This document shows positions 34,088 to 44,570 of a stretch of DNA of 64,000 nt, piece by piece. This DNA is from Romanomermis culicivorax. Its lineage: Eukaryota > Nematoda > Enoplea > Mermithida > Mermithidae. Made by a program: the position numbers and the translations under genes. Position 1 is the stretch's first letter; each line of letters starts with the position of its first letter. The notes below the pieces were generated by a model that was not told the DNA's origin, ran no database searches, and saw nothing but the letters and a program-made list of their open reading frames with translations. Where the stretch lies: the NCBI GenBank assembly GCA_963922205.1, contig CAWUHX010000006.1:682001-746000 (forward strand), in the 5' to 3' direction.

Positions 34088-34180
34088 TTTTATAGCCCGT
34101 CTTTTGTAAAATTTCAAAAATTTGTGTTGTCGTCAAAATCGCTCTTTTACCTTTATTTTCAAGAAAAATAGACTATAGTC
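34088..34180. mobile_element. 250-bp TIR family, internally deleted copy
   Basis: Both ends are present (TTTTATAGCCCGTCTTTTGT and TTCAAGAAAAATAGACTATA) but only about 50 bases lie between them. A GTTGTCGTCAAAATCG block survives. Confidence 0.7.
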
Positions 34181-36119
34181 GAACAAGCGGGGTTAACCTG
34201 TAAAAGTTTATTGTTGTGTTGGAAAATAGTAGTGCTGCCTTCGAAAAAAACAATAAAATTCAGACCTCAAACTTTTTAAAAATGAAGCAAACTTTTTGGG
34301 CTTCTGTTCGCAATTTAATACGTATCACTTCTCCGTAGATAAAGCTGAATTTGGTAGAGCTTTTTTTGAACCTCCTGTAAAACGTGAAATCATTCTTGTT
34401 GTTAGTCTCAGTAAACTGTCAACATTCATCCACAATTTGTTTCAAATCATCTTAGTAATAACACTTCATTACTTTGACGTAATAAATGCAGCAGTTGAAG
34501 TTTCAGCAACGCAGCCATACTAGACACAAGGAAATGGATTGTGTTAGTCGTACCATGTTTTAAAAAGATGATCCTCGAGGAATCTGCATAACGAAGAAAA
34601 AAAATAAGGTTAATAATTAACCTTTCGTAATTTTGAATAGAATTCGCGCTTTGACCTCGCTGTATCGATTCTTAAATAAATGGCGTACAGTCGAGTACTT
34701 ACGCCATGCTAGGATAGTCAACAACTTTCAGTGAACTTTTTTCACGACAATGAAGAGCTGATTGTGCAAAAGGAATTACATTATCAATAGCAAAAATCCG
34801 TGAACCAACATGAGTAAATAGGTCAGCAACGTTTTATTCATGAGACCAATAAACTCGAGGATCTTAAGATTTCGGCTTGAGTGATATTTCCTTGACTGTA
34901 TATTATATTTCTTTAAATCATAGAAAAGTAATCTAGTATAATTGGCTCCTATTCTCAAGTCTTGTGCATCTTTTGTGCAAATAATATCTTAACATTTTCT
35001 CTAATTAAGTCATACTCGTACCGATATCGTAGCTAACACGTTAGTGCTAGACTTCAATATGTTTCATTTTGGGCACGCCAAAAATCGCGTTTAAGGCAAG
35101 ATTTCTAACGACCCATAGGACATCCAAAGCTGAAATTGGGCAACAATATAGAACTCGACGCAGGCTACAACCTGGTACCACCTAGGATACGGTAGCCATA
35201 CTGTAGCCTAAGTTATTCAACAAACTATAAAAGTGAAAATTCAGATTCTTAGAAACAACGATTATTCTAACCGATCAGCTCAATTGTGGTATTAATATCT
35301 TCAATAGGGTCATATTTCAGGACCCCCTCCGAGTTTTTTCGAAATATGCAAATGCGATCTTATCTAGTGCAAAGGAAGCCCTCAAAACGCCGACTGGTAA
35401 TAACTTTGCGAATATTCAGTCTTTCTAAACGATTCTTGTTCCATTGGCTGCAGCTCGTTAAGTTGTACAAGGTGCCACTTGGTGGTTTGAAAATGTGCAC
35501 TGTAAACTCAATTATAATAAAAAATATACAAAGTTGACTGAGTTGGGGTATGAGGGACAAAAAATATCTCACGTCGTACAAAGCGATAGAAAGTTTATTT
35601 TTTTCGTTTGATACCTAAGTAAAAGCCTCAGAGTAACACCTCTTAAGATTTTGAAAAAAGTGTAAACTAACTTAAAACCAAGCGAAAATGTGCGGAAAAA
35701 ATTGTTTTTTGAGATTTTTAGATTTTGAATTGCACCACTGAAATGAGCTTGTTTTTTACCCTGCAGTTCGTGTATTGCAATGTAAGCTAAAAATTTACAT
35801 AAATGTTATTTACGCCAAAAATAGACAGCTGTAGTGTTCTGTGGCAGAGAGCGCTTTGATTTCGCGATTTTTGAATTCAGCATGTTCGAATTATGTGTAA
35901 ACGATGTTTTGACATTGCTTTATACAGAGGACCAGAATTTTCAAAATCCAATATGGCGGGAAAAATTAATAAATCAAGCTGATTAGCAAAACAAAACGTT
36001 GTATGTTTGACTGAATTATTTTGATTATTGACTTGTGTAACAGTTACTGTAAATAAATTATGATGGCTAGAAATTGAGATATCAATTGTGCAAATTAGCA
36101 TAATTTTCCCTTGCAGGAG

Positions 36120-37245
36120 CTTAAAAAGACGATATTTCATTAAAATGCCAGAATGGCATATAAAGTAAATATGTTTCATGCATAGATTTTTCATGGACTT
36201 AAAAGTCTGATACTAGCGCTCAGATATGGTTTCATTCCAGCGAAATACTGACTAAAAAAACTTTTCATTTTCTGAGAAACATAAATGCGCCCAGTTTTTA
36301 AAAACAACAAAAAAATTTTTGAAGCCTTCATTTTGTGTATGTACACTATTAGTCGTCGTAGTATATTTTTCAATTTCTGAACATCACATAAAACGTTTTG
36401 AAATGGTCGAAAATATACAAACAGAAACACTTAGTTAACATAATAATTACAGTACTAAGCCAATAAACACAATTAGTTGCTAATTAAAAAATCTATTGCA
36501 CATTTCTGTTGACGATTCCTGGAATGATGATGACCCATCCATTGCCATTGAATTGTGTTTCGACCACGACCCTGAAAAAGTTCATAATGAATAGATATCA
36601 TATGCAAATACACATTACAGTCAAGATCAGATATACAGCTATGTATTTTTATTTGGCACTTGGGCATATATCTTGTAATCTGTAAACTAATGCAATCCAA
36701 ATGCCAAATGAAGCTAAATGAACCACAATAAGACAGCTCGTGTGAAACGTAAGCTTTGTTCACTTATAGAATGTCGACATTAGTATACTTGTGTCATAGG
36801 CTGAGAAGTAACGTTATTCATTCATGCTACAAAATGGCATAAAAATGAATATGTTTCCCATCATCGAATTTTCATGGACCTTAAAAATTCATTCATTCCA
36901 GCAAAATTCTACAAAAACCACATCATCATTAAAAACGTTGTGCCAGTAGTCGGACAAATCAAAATCTATACTTTAGTTCATTTACATTTTTCAGTGATCA
37001 TTATTGAAATATAGTATTCTGCATAATGAATATTCACGTTTGCGCCACGGAATTTTAAGAGCCAGTTAAAAAACTGGGCGCGTATATGTTTCTCAGAAAA
37101 TTATAAGTTTTTTAGTCAGTATTTTGCTGGAATGAAACCCTGTTTGAGCGCTAGTATCACGCTTTTAAGTCCATGAAAAATCTATACATATTTACTTCAA
37201 ACACATTTACTTCAAATGCGATCCTAGCATTTTAACGAAAATGTG
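36120..37245. repeat. ~1.1-kb foldback with unique middle
   Basis: Arms at 36120..36310 and about 37063..37245 are inverted copies. TTTTCATGGACTTAAAAG, GCGCTCA..., TTTCATTCCAGC and GACTAAAAAA in the left arm all reappear in reverse order and orientation on the right. A partial third copy in the left-arm orientation is at 36820..36930. There is no minisatellite and no protein. Confidence 0.75.
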
Positions 37246-37736
37246 GTTATGTTTCTCAAAATGGAAGATCCGCATTATTATAAACTCCATTTCTCTGCCA
37301 GAATGTGCTTCGAAACCTTTTCCCTCATGCTTATTATGCATATTGGTGCGGTAAAAAGTAAATTATAATTTTTTTCGATCATATGAATTATAAGGTTATA
37401 CTGAATCTCTGCATATTAGCATCTTTAATTACAGAGAAAAAAATTTCTAGAGCAGTTGGTTACACCTGATAGTACGTGTGATCAGAAAGTTCTTCCCCTA
37501 CAAAATGTATTATTAATGAATACGTCGTTGCCGCTGCTTGGAGATTAATCATCCTGCGTAAGTTATGATGAGGGGTTCAGCTTCAGCTTCAGCTTCATCG
37601 GCGACAATCAAGTATCATCATTCGAGACAGACAAATACACGTAGATGAGTCAAATTTTATGCAGGATAAGCTTTCCATGTTAATTCAGAAACAGACTTGA
37701 CAAGCCTTTATGATGAAGATAAACGTCGATAGGTGT

Positions 37737-37948
37737 CTTTTATTTAATGTTTGTAATTTTAAAATATCATACTGTCTTCAAAATCGTTCACAAGAACCTA
37801 GTAGTATAAGATTTTTTGCTCAAAAATTAGTTAGTTGAGTCAGCTTGCAAAGTTGCAGTTCCATATGACGTGCGGTTTAGCAGAAAATTGCAAAAATCTA
37901 GAATAATAATTGCTTTTAGGTACTTTTAATAAAGTGAAAGGCATCTAC
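37737..37948. mobile_element. 250-bp TIR family, degenerate copy
   Basis: Internal blocks (ACTGTCTTCAAAATCGTTCA and GTTTAGCAGAAAATTGCAAA) match the family. The terminal CAGACTATA repeats are lost. Confidence 0.5.
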
Positions 37949-38336
37949 TGTTCACATCTTTTATTGTCTACCGTTGTAAGCGGAATACTTAACTTTTTAG
38001 CAATTCTCGAGGAATAAGTTCTAGAATAGAGGCTTTTTTAAAAGATTTCGAAGAGAACACAAATTTCATCCAGTTTATAAAATTTAATTTAAGCTGATTA
38101 AGCTGATTGTACTAAATTTTATCAAAAATCTGTGGTTGCAGTCGCTTTCACACTTCTAGATTATGCTGATAATACTAAGATCAAAAATTTGACTTATATT
38201 TTAAGGGCATCATTGTTGAGAAGCACGTTTCTTCATAGAAATGAATAATAAAAGTAGATACAGTTCGAGATTAATCTTGAAAGCTTGTGGTTTTGATCGA
38301 TACATTCTATCCATTTAGGCAACCGGTGTGTACTTA

Positions 38337-38542
38337 TCATGTTCGCAATTCTGCCGTGGGTTGGTTACTGTGATCACTTCCAGTAAACATATAATTTGCA
38401 TTACTCATTCTTTGATAAAGCCCCCGAACTCGACGAAAAATTGGATCAGTGTTTATATAGATTTTTCCGGATGTTTCAAGGTCATTAATTGCCCGTGAGA
38501 TGTTGCCATATGAGATGGGTATATTCAAAATATAAGGTGAAA
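38337..38542 (-). CDS. possible C-terminal exon, unknown protein
   Basis: On the minus strand, an AATAAG acceptor-like site precedes about 67 codons to a TGA at 38337. The peptide includes ISYGNISRAINDLETSGKIY and DPIFRRVRGLYQRMSNANY. It is more protein-like than neighbouring frames: balanced composition, few Phe/Lys runs, and a pattern loosely like a winged-helix segment. No partner exon was found further up the minus strand, so it may be a transposon relic or chance. I do not recognise the family. Confidence 0.25.
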
Positions 38543-39054
38543 CTTATTGTTTATAACTGCACCACTCGCATCTTACATTTAGGGATTTAGACGAGGCGAA
38601 ACCAAAATGGAATGCTCCATAACAGAACATTTTTTGAAATAACACTGTGAAAACTTTGACAGGATCTTTAAAAATGGGTTTTCATCAGGTGGGAGATTTC
38701 GCTTGCACCAAAATTTAGTGGTATTTTTTGGCACAGATTTTTTGCGATCAAAAAATATTTTCAGCAGCTGTATTGCTCGTGAACGTGTAGTCCGAAATAA
38801 TTCAGAATCAAATTGAAATGCAGCAGTAATAGATAGATTAATGGAGCATTTATTGATCTGAGGGGAACAGTTTCAGGATTCATACATTTTTTCCTCCAGA
38901 GTTCATAATTAAAAATTTTGCGGTCTATTCATCCGAAAAACTCTACGAGAGTAGAAAAGTATAATCGTTTCGGCATCCGTGTGAATTTTGTGTCTATACG
39001 CATTTCAAAAACAGAATTGCTGCTGATCCTCCTCCAGTCAATTTAGAACTGTTT

Positions 39055-39270
39055 CAACTATACTCGATTCATTTTCAAATAAGCCCCAAAGCACAAAAAA
39101 ATCCAAAGAAATCTGTTGGCAGGCGATAACCGTGCATCGTAAGCCAACGTTTTCTTCCTTCAATTTATAGTCTTTAGTGCTACGGTCGATCTGAGAAAAA
39201 AAGACGATTGCGAACGCAAGTTGCTTGTTATTTCCACGTTAGTATATTTTTCCTTCCCGAATTTCACTTG
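39055..39270. repeat. dispersed repeat (AATGTAAAAAATGCAAACAG family), copy 2
   Basis: It is a diverged copy sharing ATTCATTTTCAAAT, the GGCAGGCGAT/GGTGATGACC region and the GCATCGTAAGCCAACGTTTT block. Confidence 0.45.
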
Positions 39271-40178
39271 AAAAAAAGATGGGCAATAATAATTAGTAAT
39301 GTTACTCTGATATTTTTTGACCTGGGGACATCCAAGTTTTTGGAGAGTTCAGAGATCCGGATATCAGGGTATATAGTGGTATAAATTTTGAACAATCGAC
39401 TTGTGTTCACTGTTTTTTTTAAATGGCATTCTATAGCATAAAAATATGGTCAGTGGAAATCGGAACTATAATTTCCTTTGAATGAAATTAATAAACAACA
39501 GACTGGTTGAACCCTTCAAAGTCTAGCTTTTCATGAAAAATTGAAAAGTAAACTTTTAAAATGTTTTTGATATCAATCATTGCTGATGATGACCATAAAT
39601 TTAAAAAATTTTCCTATTTCAAGTTGCCTTTCTAACTTGACAATCATCAAGTGAGGAAAAACAAGAATAAAATCATCAGAAAAGCTAAAATCGAAACTAC
39701 CTCTTGATAAAACGTTGAATATCAGCGGTTTGTGAACATTACAGATGCACTAAAGCAATCAAGTATTAATTGAGGAACGGTGACAAAATTTGAGATTCGC
39801 ACTTGAGCCAAAATCGTAGCAACTACGTTTAAAACCGACGGGCAGAGAGATAAAGTTTTGCGATTTGACTTTCCAAAACACAATGCACTTCCTTAATCTT
39901 AACTGCTAAATTTTTTCTTTCACATTTGTGGAAAATTCTTTTCCGACAAGTGTAAATAAGTAAAAACTGTGTCGGTGTGTGTGTTTGGTACGTCTGGTCG
40001 ATGGTATTACAACTTAGCACCTCGTATTTTACTTTGGCGTTCATGCGATAGTAGAAAAATTAATTTATAAATTTCAAAGTACAACCCGTACTTAGATTAT
40101 TATTAAAAAAAGACACAAAGTCTTCAAAAAACCTGCTAGGAAGTTATCACAGTAAACAGAGTAGATTATAAATGAAAT

Positions 40179-40244
40179 TTGTATTCTGTGATGGACAAAC
40201 TTGTATTCTGTGATGGACAAATTTGTATTCTGTGATGGACAAAC
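40179..40244. repeat. three tandem copies of a 22-bp unit
   Basis: TTGTATTCTGTGATGGACAA plus AC (or AT) is repeated three times back to back with one base difference. Confidence 0.95.
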
Positions 40245-41242
40245 ATTCTCTTTTCGTTCATCTCATTTTCTTATTGAAAAATTTTGGGTATAATGCAAGA
40301 GTATGTGCGGCACAGTATAGTAGGAAATTCACATTTTGAACTGACAATGCTGAAAATTTATAACCTATAGTCAATTTTTTCCACATGAGCCGCGGCGCCG
40401 GCAGTAAGATCTTCATGCAAATAATAAACAATCTGCGTGTAGGGGCACCTTTTTTTCTCGAGCTGTCTGTAGCAACGAACAAAATCAGAGACAAATATTT
40501 CGGCCTACGATGCAAGTTTATTATCTGCTCGTCGATTTCTACGGATTATATTACTTTCCGAGTCATATCTGAAAATGGTTAGACTATATCGGAATTATGC
40601 GAGTGGGATTGGATAAATTCCGAAGAGTCTGCAAAGGCAGACATTGAAAAAAATTTAATCATATAAATTCTTCGTGTAATTCATTTCAGCGGGAAACGGT
40701 ACTGTTCATGACTATCCACAAAAGCAGTCGGATGGAGGAAATCAGAATAAAAAACCTAAAAAACAAGCAGAAACTGTCAATCGTAAACGGAAAATGAAGA
40801 CAAAAAACTGTGTTCCACAATTAAGGCATAACATGTTTATCGTTAGCCCTCAACTATTTCACCTGATCAATTCGAATTTTTTTGTCATGTTTCATTTATG
40901 AGCCCATTCTTTATATTCCGAAGATTTTAGTATTTAGGTTCCAGATGATTTTAGTGAAACGGGAACAGGTTCCAGCCACTAAAAAGGTGGAAAAATCGCA
41001 TAAAATTTTGTTTTTCCATTTTTTAAGGGGCTTTTAGGCTTTTACAAGTCAAACTTACTACTTCAGTTCATTTAATTGAGTCCGATAATAAATTTGGCAG
41101 TCGCAGATTTATTACAGATCAGAGAATGATCATTGTGATCTGAGAGCTGTTGAAATCACAAGGAAAACATTTCTCAAATATTGTCGTGAGTAAAATTTTC
41201 GCTACGTCTTCGCTGCATATGCAATTTAAAAATTAATTAATT

Positions 41243-41360
41243 ATAGTCTGTCTTTCTTGAAATACTTCTAGATAGTAAAACTTGAAACTGATCATTTTTT
41301 ATATTTTTTCGATTTCCTGCTAGACCATATGTAATATAGGACTGAAACCTTGTGAGAATC
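41243..41360. mobile_element. 250-bp TIR family, half copy (reverse orientation)
   Basis: It starts TTATAGTCTGTCTTTCTTGA and runs into GTAATATAGGACTGAAACC. The other half is missing. It lies about 320 bases upstream of GPCR B. Confidence 0.6.
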
Positions 41361-41677
41361 TAAATCTTAAAAATGCTAAAAAATAGTTCAGATGCAGAAA
41401 TCATGGTCCAGATTGAACTCCCAAACTCTTTGAATGGCTTGATACTATAATTCCGAAACTAAATACAATCATTACAGTAATCCTCATTAAATATTATATC
41501 AAAATTGCAGCTAGTTCTCCTAATGCGATATCAGAGTGAAAGATCTTATTTTCTGTATTTCATCATCGAGGCTAATTTTGTTCATTAAGTTTTTAGGCGT
41601 TATGGTAGCATCGCTGCTGAAGCTGGAAAATTTTTATATCTGAAACCAACACTCGATATTGTAACTTCCGGATAGAA

Positions 41678-42357
41678 ATGACGACCAATATAACGTGCTC
41701 TAACAATCGTACCGCCTGCCCAAATGTCGACGATCACCATAAAGATGCCTTCTTGATGCCCATTTTAATGACAATCTTTTGCACAGTCGGCGCTTTCGGC
41801 AATATCTTGTCGGTCATCATTTTCACAAGGAAGTCTATGCGTTCGTCGATCAACGAACTTTTGGCCGCTTTGAGTTTGGCGGATTTTTTCGTGGTCACTC
41901 TGAGTTTGTTGGTTTTCTGTTTACCAGTTTTGGTCAACAATTACGTTTTTTCGGCCACGGAAATTTTTCACGCTTATTCTTACATGGTCGTGATCGTCTA
42001 TCCATTATTAATGACGTCCCAAACGGCGTCGTTGTGGGTGGTCGTTTTAATCAACATAGAACGTTATACGGCCGTTTGCCGCCCTTTCATGGTGGCCAAA
42101 TGGTTCACGGTAGAGAAAACTAGGGTCATTCTACTGGCATTGATTTTGGGGTCCGTGGTCTATAATTTGATACGATTTTTTGAATTCGGTATCGACGAAA
42201 ATCATCTAGTCAAAGATGTCTTGAGGACGAATATTTTCTACTATCACATTTATTATACCAGTCTTTATTTGGTGACCCATTTTTTGACGCCTTTTTTGAT
42301 AGTTATTACGTTAAATATTTTCGTCCTGAGGGAAATATCGAGGGCCAAGAAAGTTAG
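41678..42357 (+). CDS. GPCR B exon 1 (N terminus to helix 5)
   Basis: It starts at the ATG at 41678 after a short leader. It ends AAA GTT AG|GTAAGT, which splits an Arg codon at the same place as GPCR A. Confidence 0.93.
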
Positions 42358-43313
42358 GTAAGTTTAGCTATTGTTTAACCATGGATCAATGGTGTGTTTT
42401 TCTATAAAATGCTTGTAAATTGAAATAGCGAAAAAAGTTAGTAAAGTCGTAGAAATCTTTTACACTAAGATTTTTCTGTGAACTATTTACTCAAAGAATG
42501 GAAAGTATCACATATTGACATTGAAAAAAGAATCACAAGTTTTCAGTCCTATGTGATACATGATTTAGCAAAAAATTGCAAATATCATCAAAAAGCAGTG
42601 ATCGCTTGATGAATAGATGTTTCGCGATTCATTTGTGACACAGACATTAGATTTTAGCTCTTTCCTTGAGCGAGTCGGAGGATATCCCGTCGTTGTTGTT
42701 ATGTCGCAAAATCTGATCTGAAAAAATCTAACTTCTCGTCTCCTCATTAGGTCCCTTCTTGTCTTGTTCCAGACAAATTATGACCAAAAAACGCACAAAT
42801 CAACAAAAAACAACACAACTCATCGTCGTAGTCACCATAATTTTCGGCCTTTGCAACACATTGCCCTTCGTTTTGAACGTTTGGGAAGCCGTGGATTCGG
42901 ACGTCTTTTGGGGTCAGAAAACGGCCACCGCCCTTTTAGTAACCGATCTTGCCAATTTACTGGTCATTTTAAATTCGGCCAGCACTTTTCTGGTCTATTT
43001 ATTCTATTGCGAAAAGTACAGGCGAACGTTGATCAACTGGCTTTTGTGTAGGTCGGAAAGCAAAAAATTGAGTTTTTCGGTGGAGGTCAGTCGTCGGGAC
43101 ACCCCGTCCTCGAGGTGTCGCTCTTCGACTAATGCCAGGCACGCTTGTAGCACGAAAAGCAGTATCGAAAATAGCAGCCGAAAAACTTCGACAGCTCATT
43201 CGAAATATTTGTCGACGCCTCAATTGGAAAGACGTGGAATTATTGTAGCTGACAGTAGGGTTTTATTGCGACTGACAAGCGACGATCCGTCTTTTTATAC
43301 GTGCAATTTGTGA
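41678..43313 (+). CDS. FMRFamide-peptide-receptor-like GPCR B, complete (two exons)
   Basis: Exons 41678..42357 and 42773..43313 join in phase 2 to give a 406-residue receptor, a clear paralogue of GPCR A. Shared stretches include SSIN..L.ALS..D in helix 2, SQTASLW.VVLIN.ER in helix 3, the C.RPF..KWFT loop, and F.CN.LPF.LN.WEA in helix 6. N-glycosylation sites are NIT (4) and NRT (10). The helix-3 motif is ERY (128..130), helix 2 has Asp69 and helix 7 ends TFLVY (298..302). The C-terminal tail is about 95 residues, rich in Ser, Thr and Arg, and could be phosphorylated. The expected role is a plasma-membrane receptor for RFamide-type neuropeptides, probably Gi/o-coupled. The ligand is unknown. 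The intron sits exactly where it does in GPCR A, so the pair arose by duplication of an intron-containing gene. Confidence 0.93.
42396..42600. mobile_element. 250-bp TIR family copy inside the GPCR B intron
   Basis: TGTTTTTCTATAAAATGCTT at the left, then TTTTCAGTCCTATGTGATAC and GCAAAAAATTGCAAATATCA match the family. The right end is lost. It makes up half of the 415-bp intron. Confidence 0.6.
42773..43313 (+). CDS. GPCR B exon 2 (helices 6-7 and tail)
   Basis: The acceptor TCTTGTTCCAG ends at 42772. The first base completes Arg227, followed by QIMTKKRTNQQKTTQ and helix 6. The stop is at 43311..43313. Confidence 0.92.
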
Positions 43314-44570
43314 AGTAGTTTTCTTCTTTGGTTTTTTGCTGCACATTGAAATGTGGACATTGTAACATTTTTAAATTTATATTACATAAACTTTAAGGCT
43401 TTACGACTCTACGGAGTGCTTCATGGAAGATATGCCCACAGTTTGCCCCAAGCAGAATGCCGGCTCATAGACCACTTGTAATATGTTTTCTGATACTGTA
43501 CAATCACTTAACAAATCTTTATCCAACAGCGTATTGAATTTCTAATTGTTTCCTGAATCGTTAACCAGAAATTCGAGAACAGACAGTGAAGTTTTTTATT
43601 CCCAATACGTTTACTGTAGATATTTTGGTGAATTTTTTGCATCGTCATCTATCTGAAAATTCTGCACTGTAAGAGCCGTTTGTGGAACAAAACACAGAAA
43701 CAGTCGATATTGCTGAACCTCCCGAAAACACTGGAAAACTGATTTAAAGTCAATTTCATAAAGGGTTCTGACTTTCGTGCTCACAATCGAGTTAGCCGAA
43801 TTTTTGAGCTCGGGATAAGTTTTTGCTGGCTTTCTTTGTGCCCTGGCTCATTCTTTTAGTCTCCATTCAATTGCGCGCTGCTTAGAAAAAGTGCAATGTC
43901 GGATATAGAAACATTGGTTAATAAAATTTTTTCAATGTCTAATTTTGGATACTTCTGCCGACTTTTAGATTTCATCAAAATAGCGATTCAACCACGAAAA
44001 GCATTTTCATGGGAGTTTTAGTGTCGAACACAATTTTTTAATGACTCAAGGTCGACACGGTCATTAATTAAACTCCTTGATTTGCTTTTGGACGAAAATA
44101 TTTTTCGTGCGCGTCTTAGTGTGTGTGAGAATGTGCTGACATTTCCGATCCACTGGATACCGTAGATCAGTTAGAAAACTAAACGGAATCATTTAGAAAA
44201 TAGCTAATTTTTTAAAATTTGAACAGAAAGGCAGAAATCGTATCAATTTAGAACTTGAAACAATCAACGATTCTTCTACCAGCAATAACTGCCTTTACTC
44301 AATAAGAAAAATGATCCCATAAGGGAAGTAGAAAGGCTCAAAAGGATACTGTCACTAAAAAATGTTTTTCGGAAATGATGCTGACGTTAAATCACCGGAT
44401 TTCAACGGAATTAAAACCTAAAAAGTCCAAATTTTTTCGAAATTTTCCAAGAAATGTGCTTATAGAAATCAGAGATTTTAGAAACGAAAATATATTGAAT
44501 AACGCTTCTTGAACTAGGTAACTCCCTACCTGTCTATGCTATAAACGTTTTCGGTCCCTTTTTACGTGAC

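Larger units (their letters stand above)
25817..41677. other. long intergenic region between the two GPCR genes
   Basis: Apart from the acyl-CoA synthetase relic and the listed repeats, I see no gene here. Positions 29480..29720 hold a decayed ~20-bp tandem pattern (variants of ATGACCACGGCTAAGTTGA). Positions 33170..33370 are an unassigned GC-richer patch. The remainder is AT-rich with only short frames. Confidence 0.55.
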
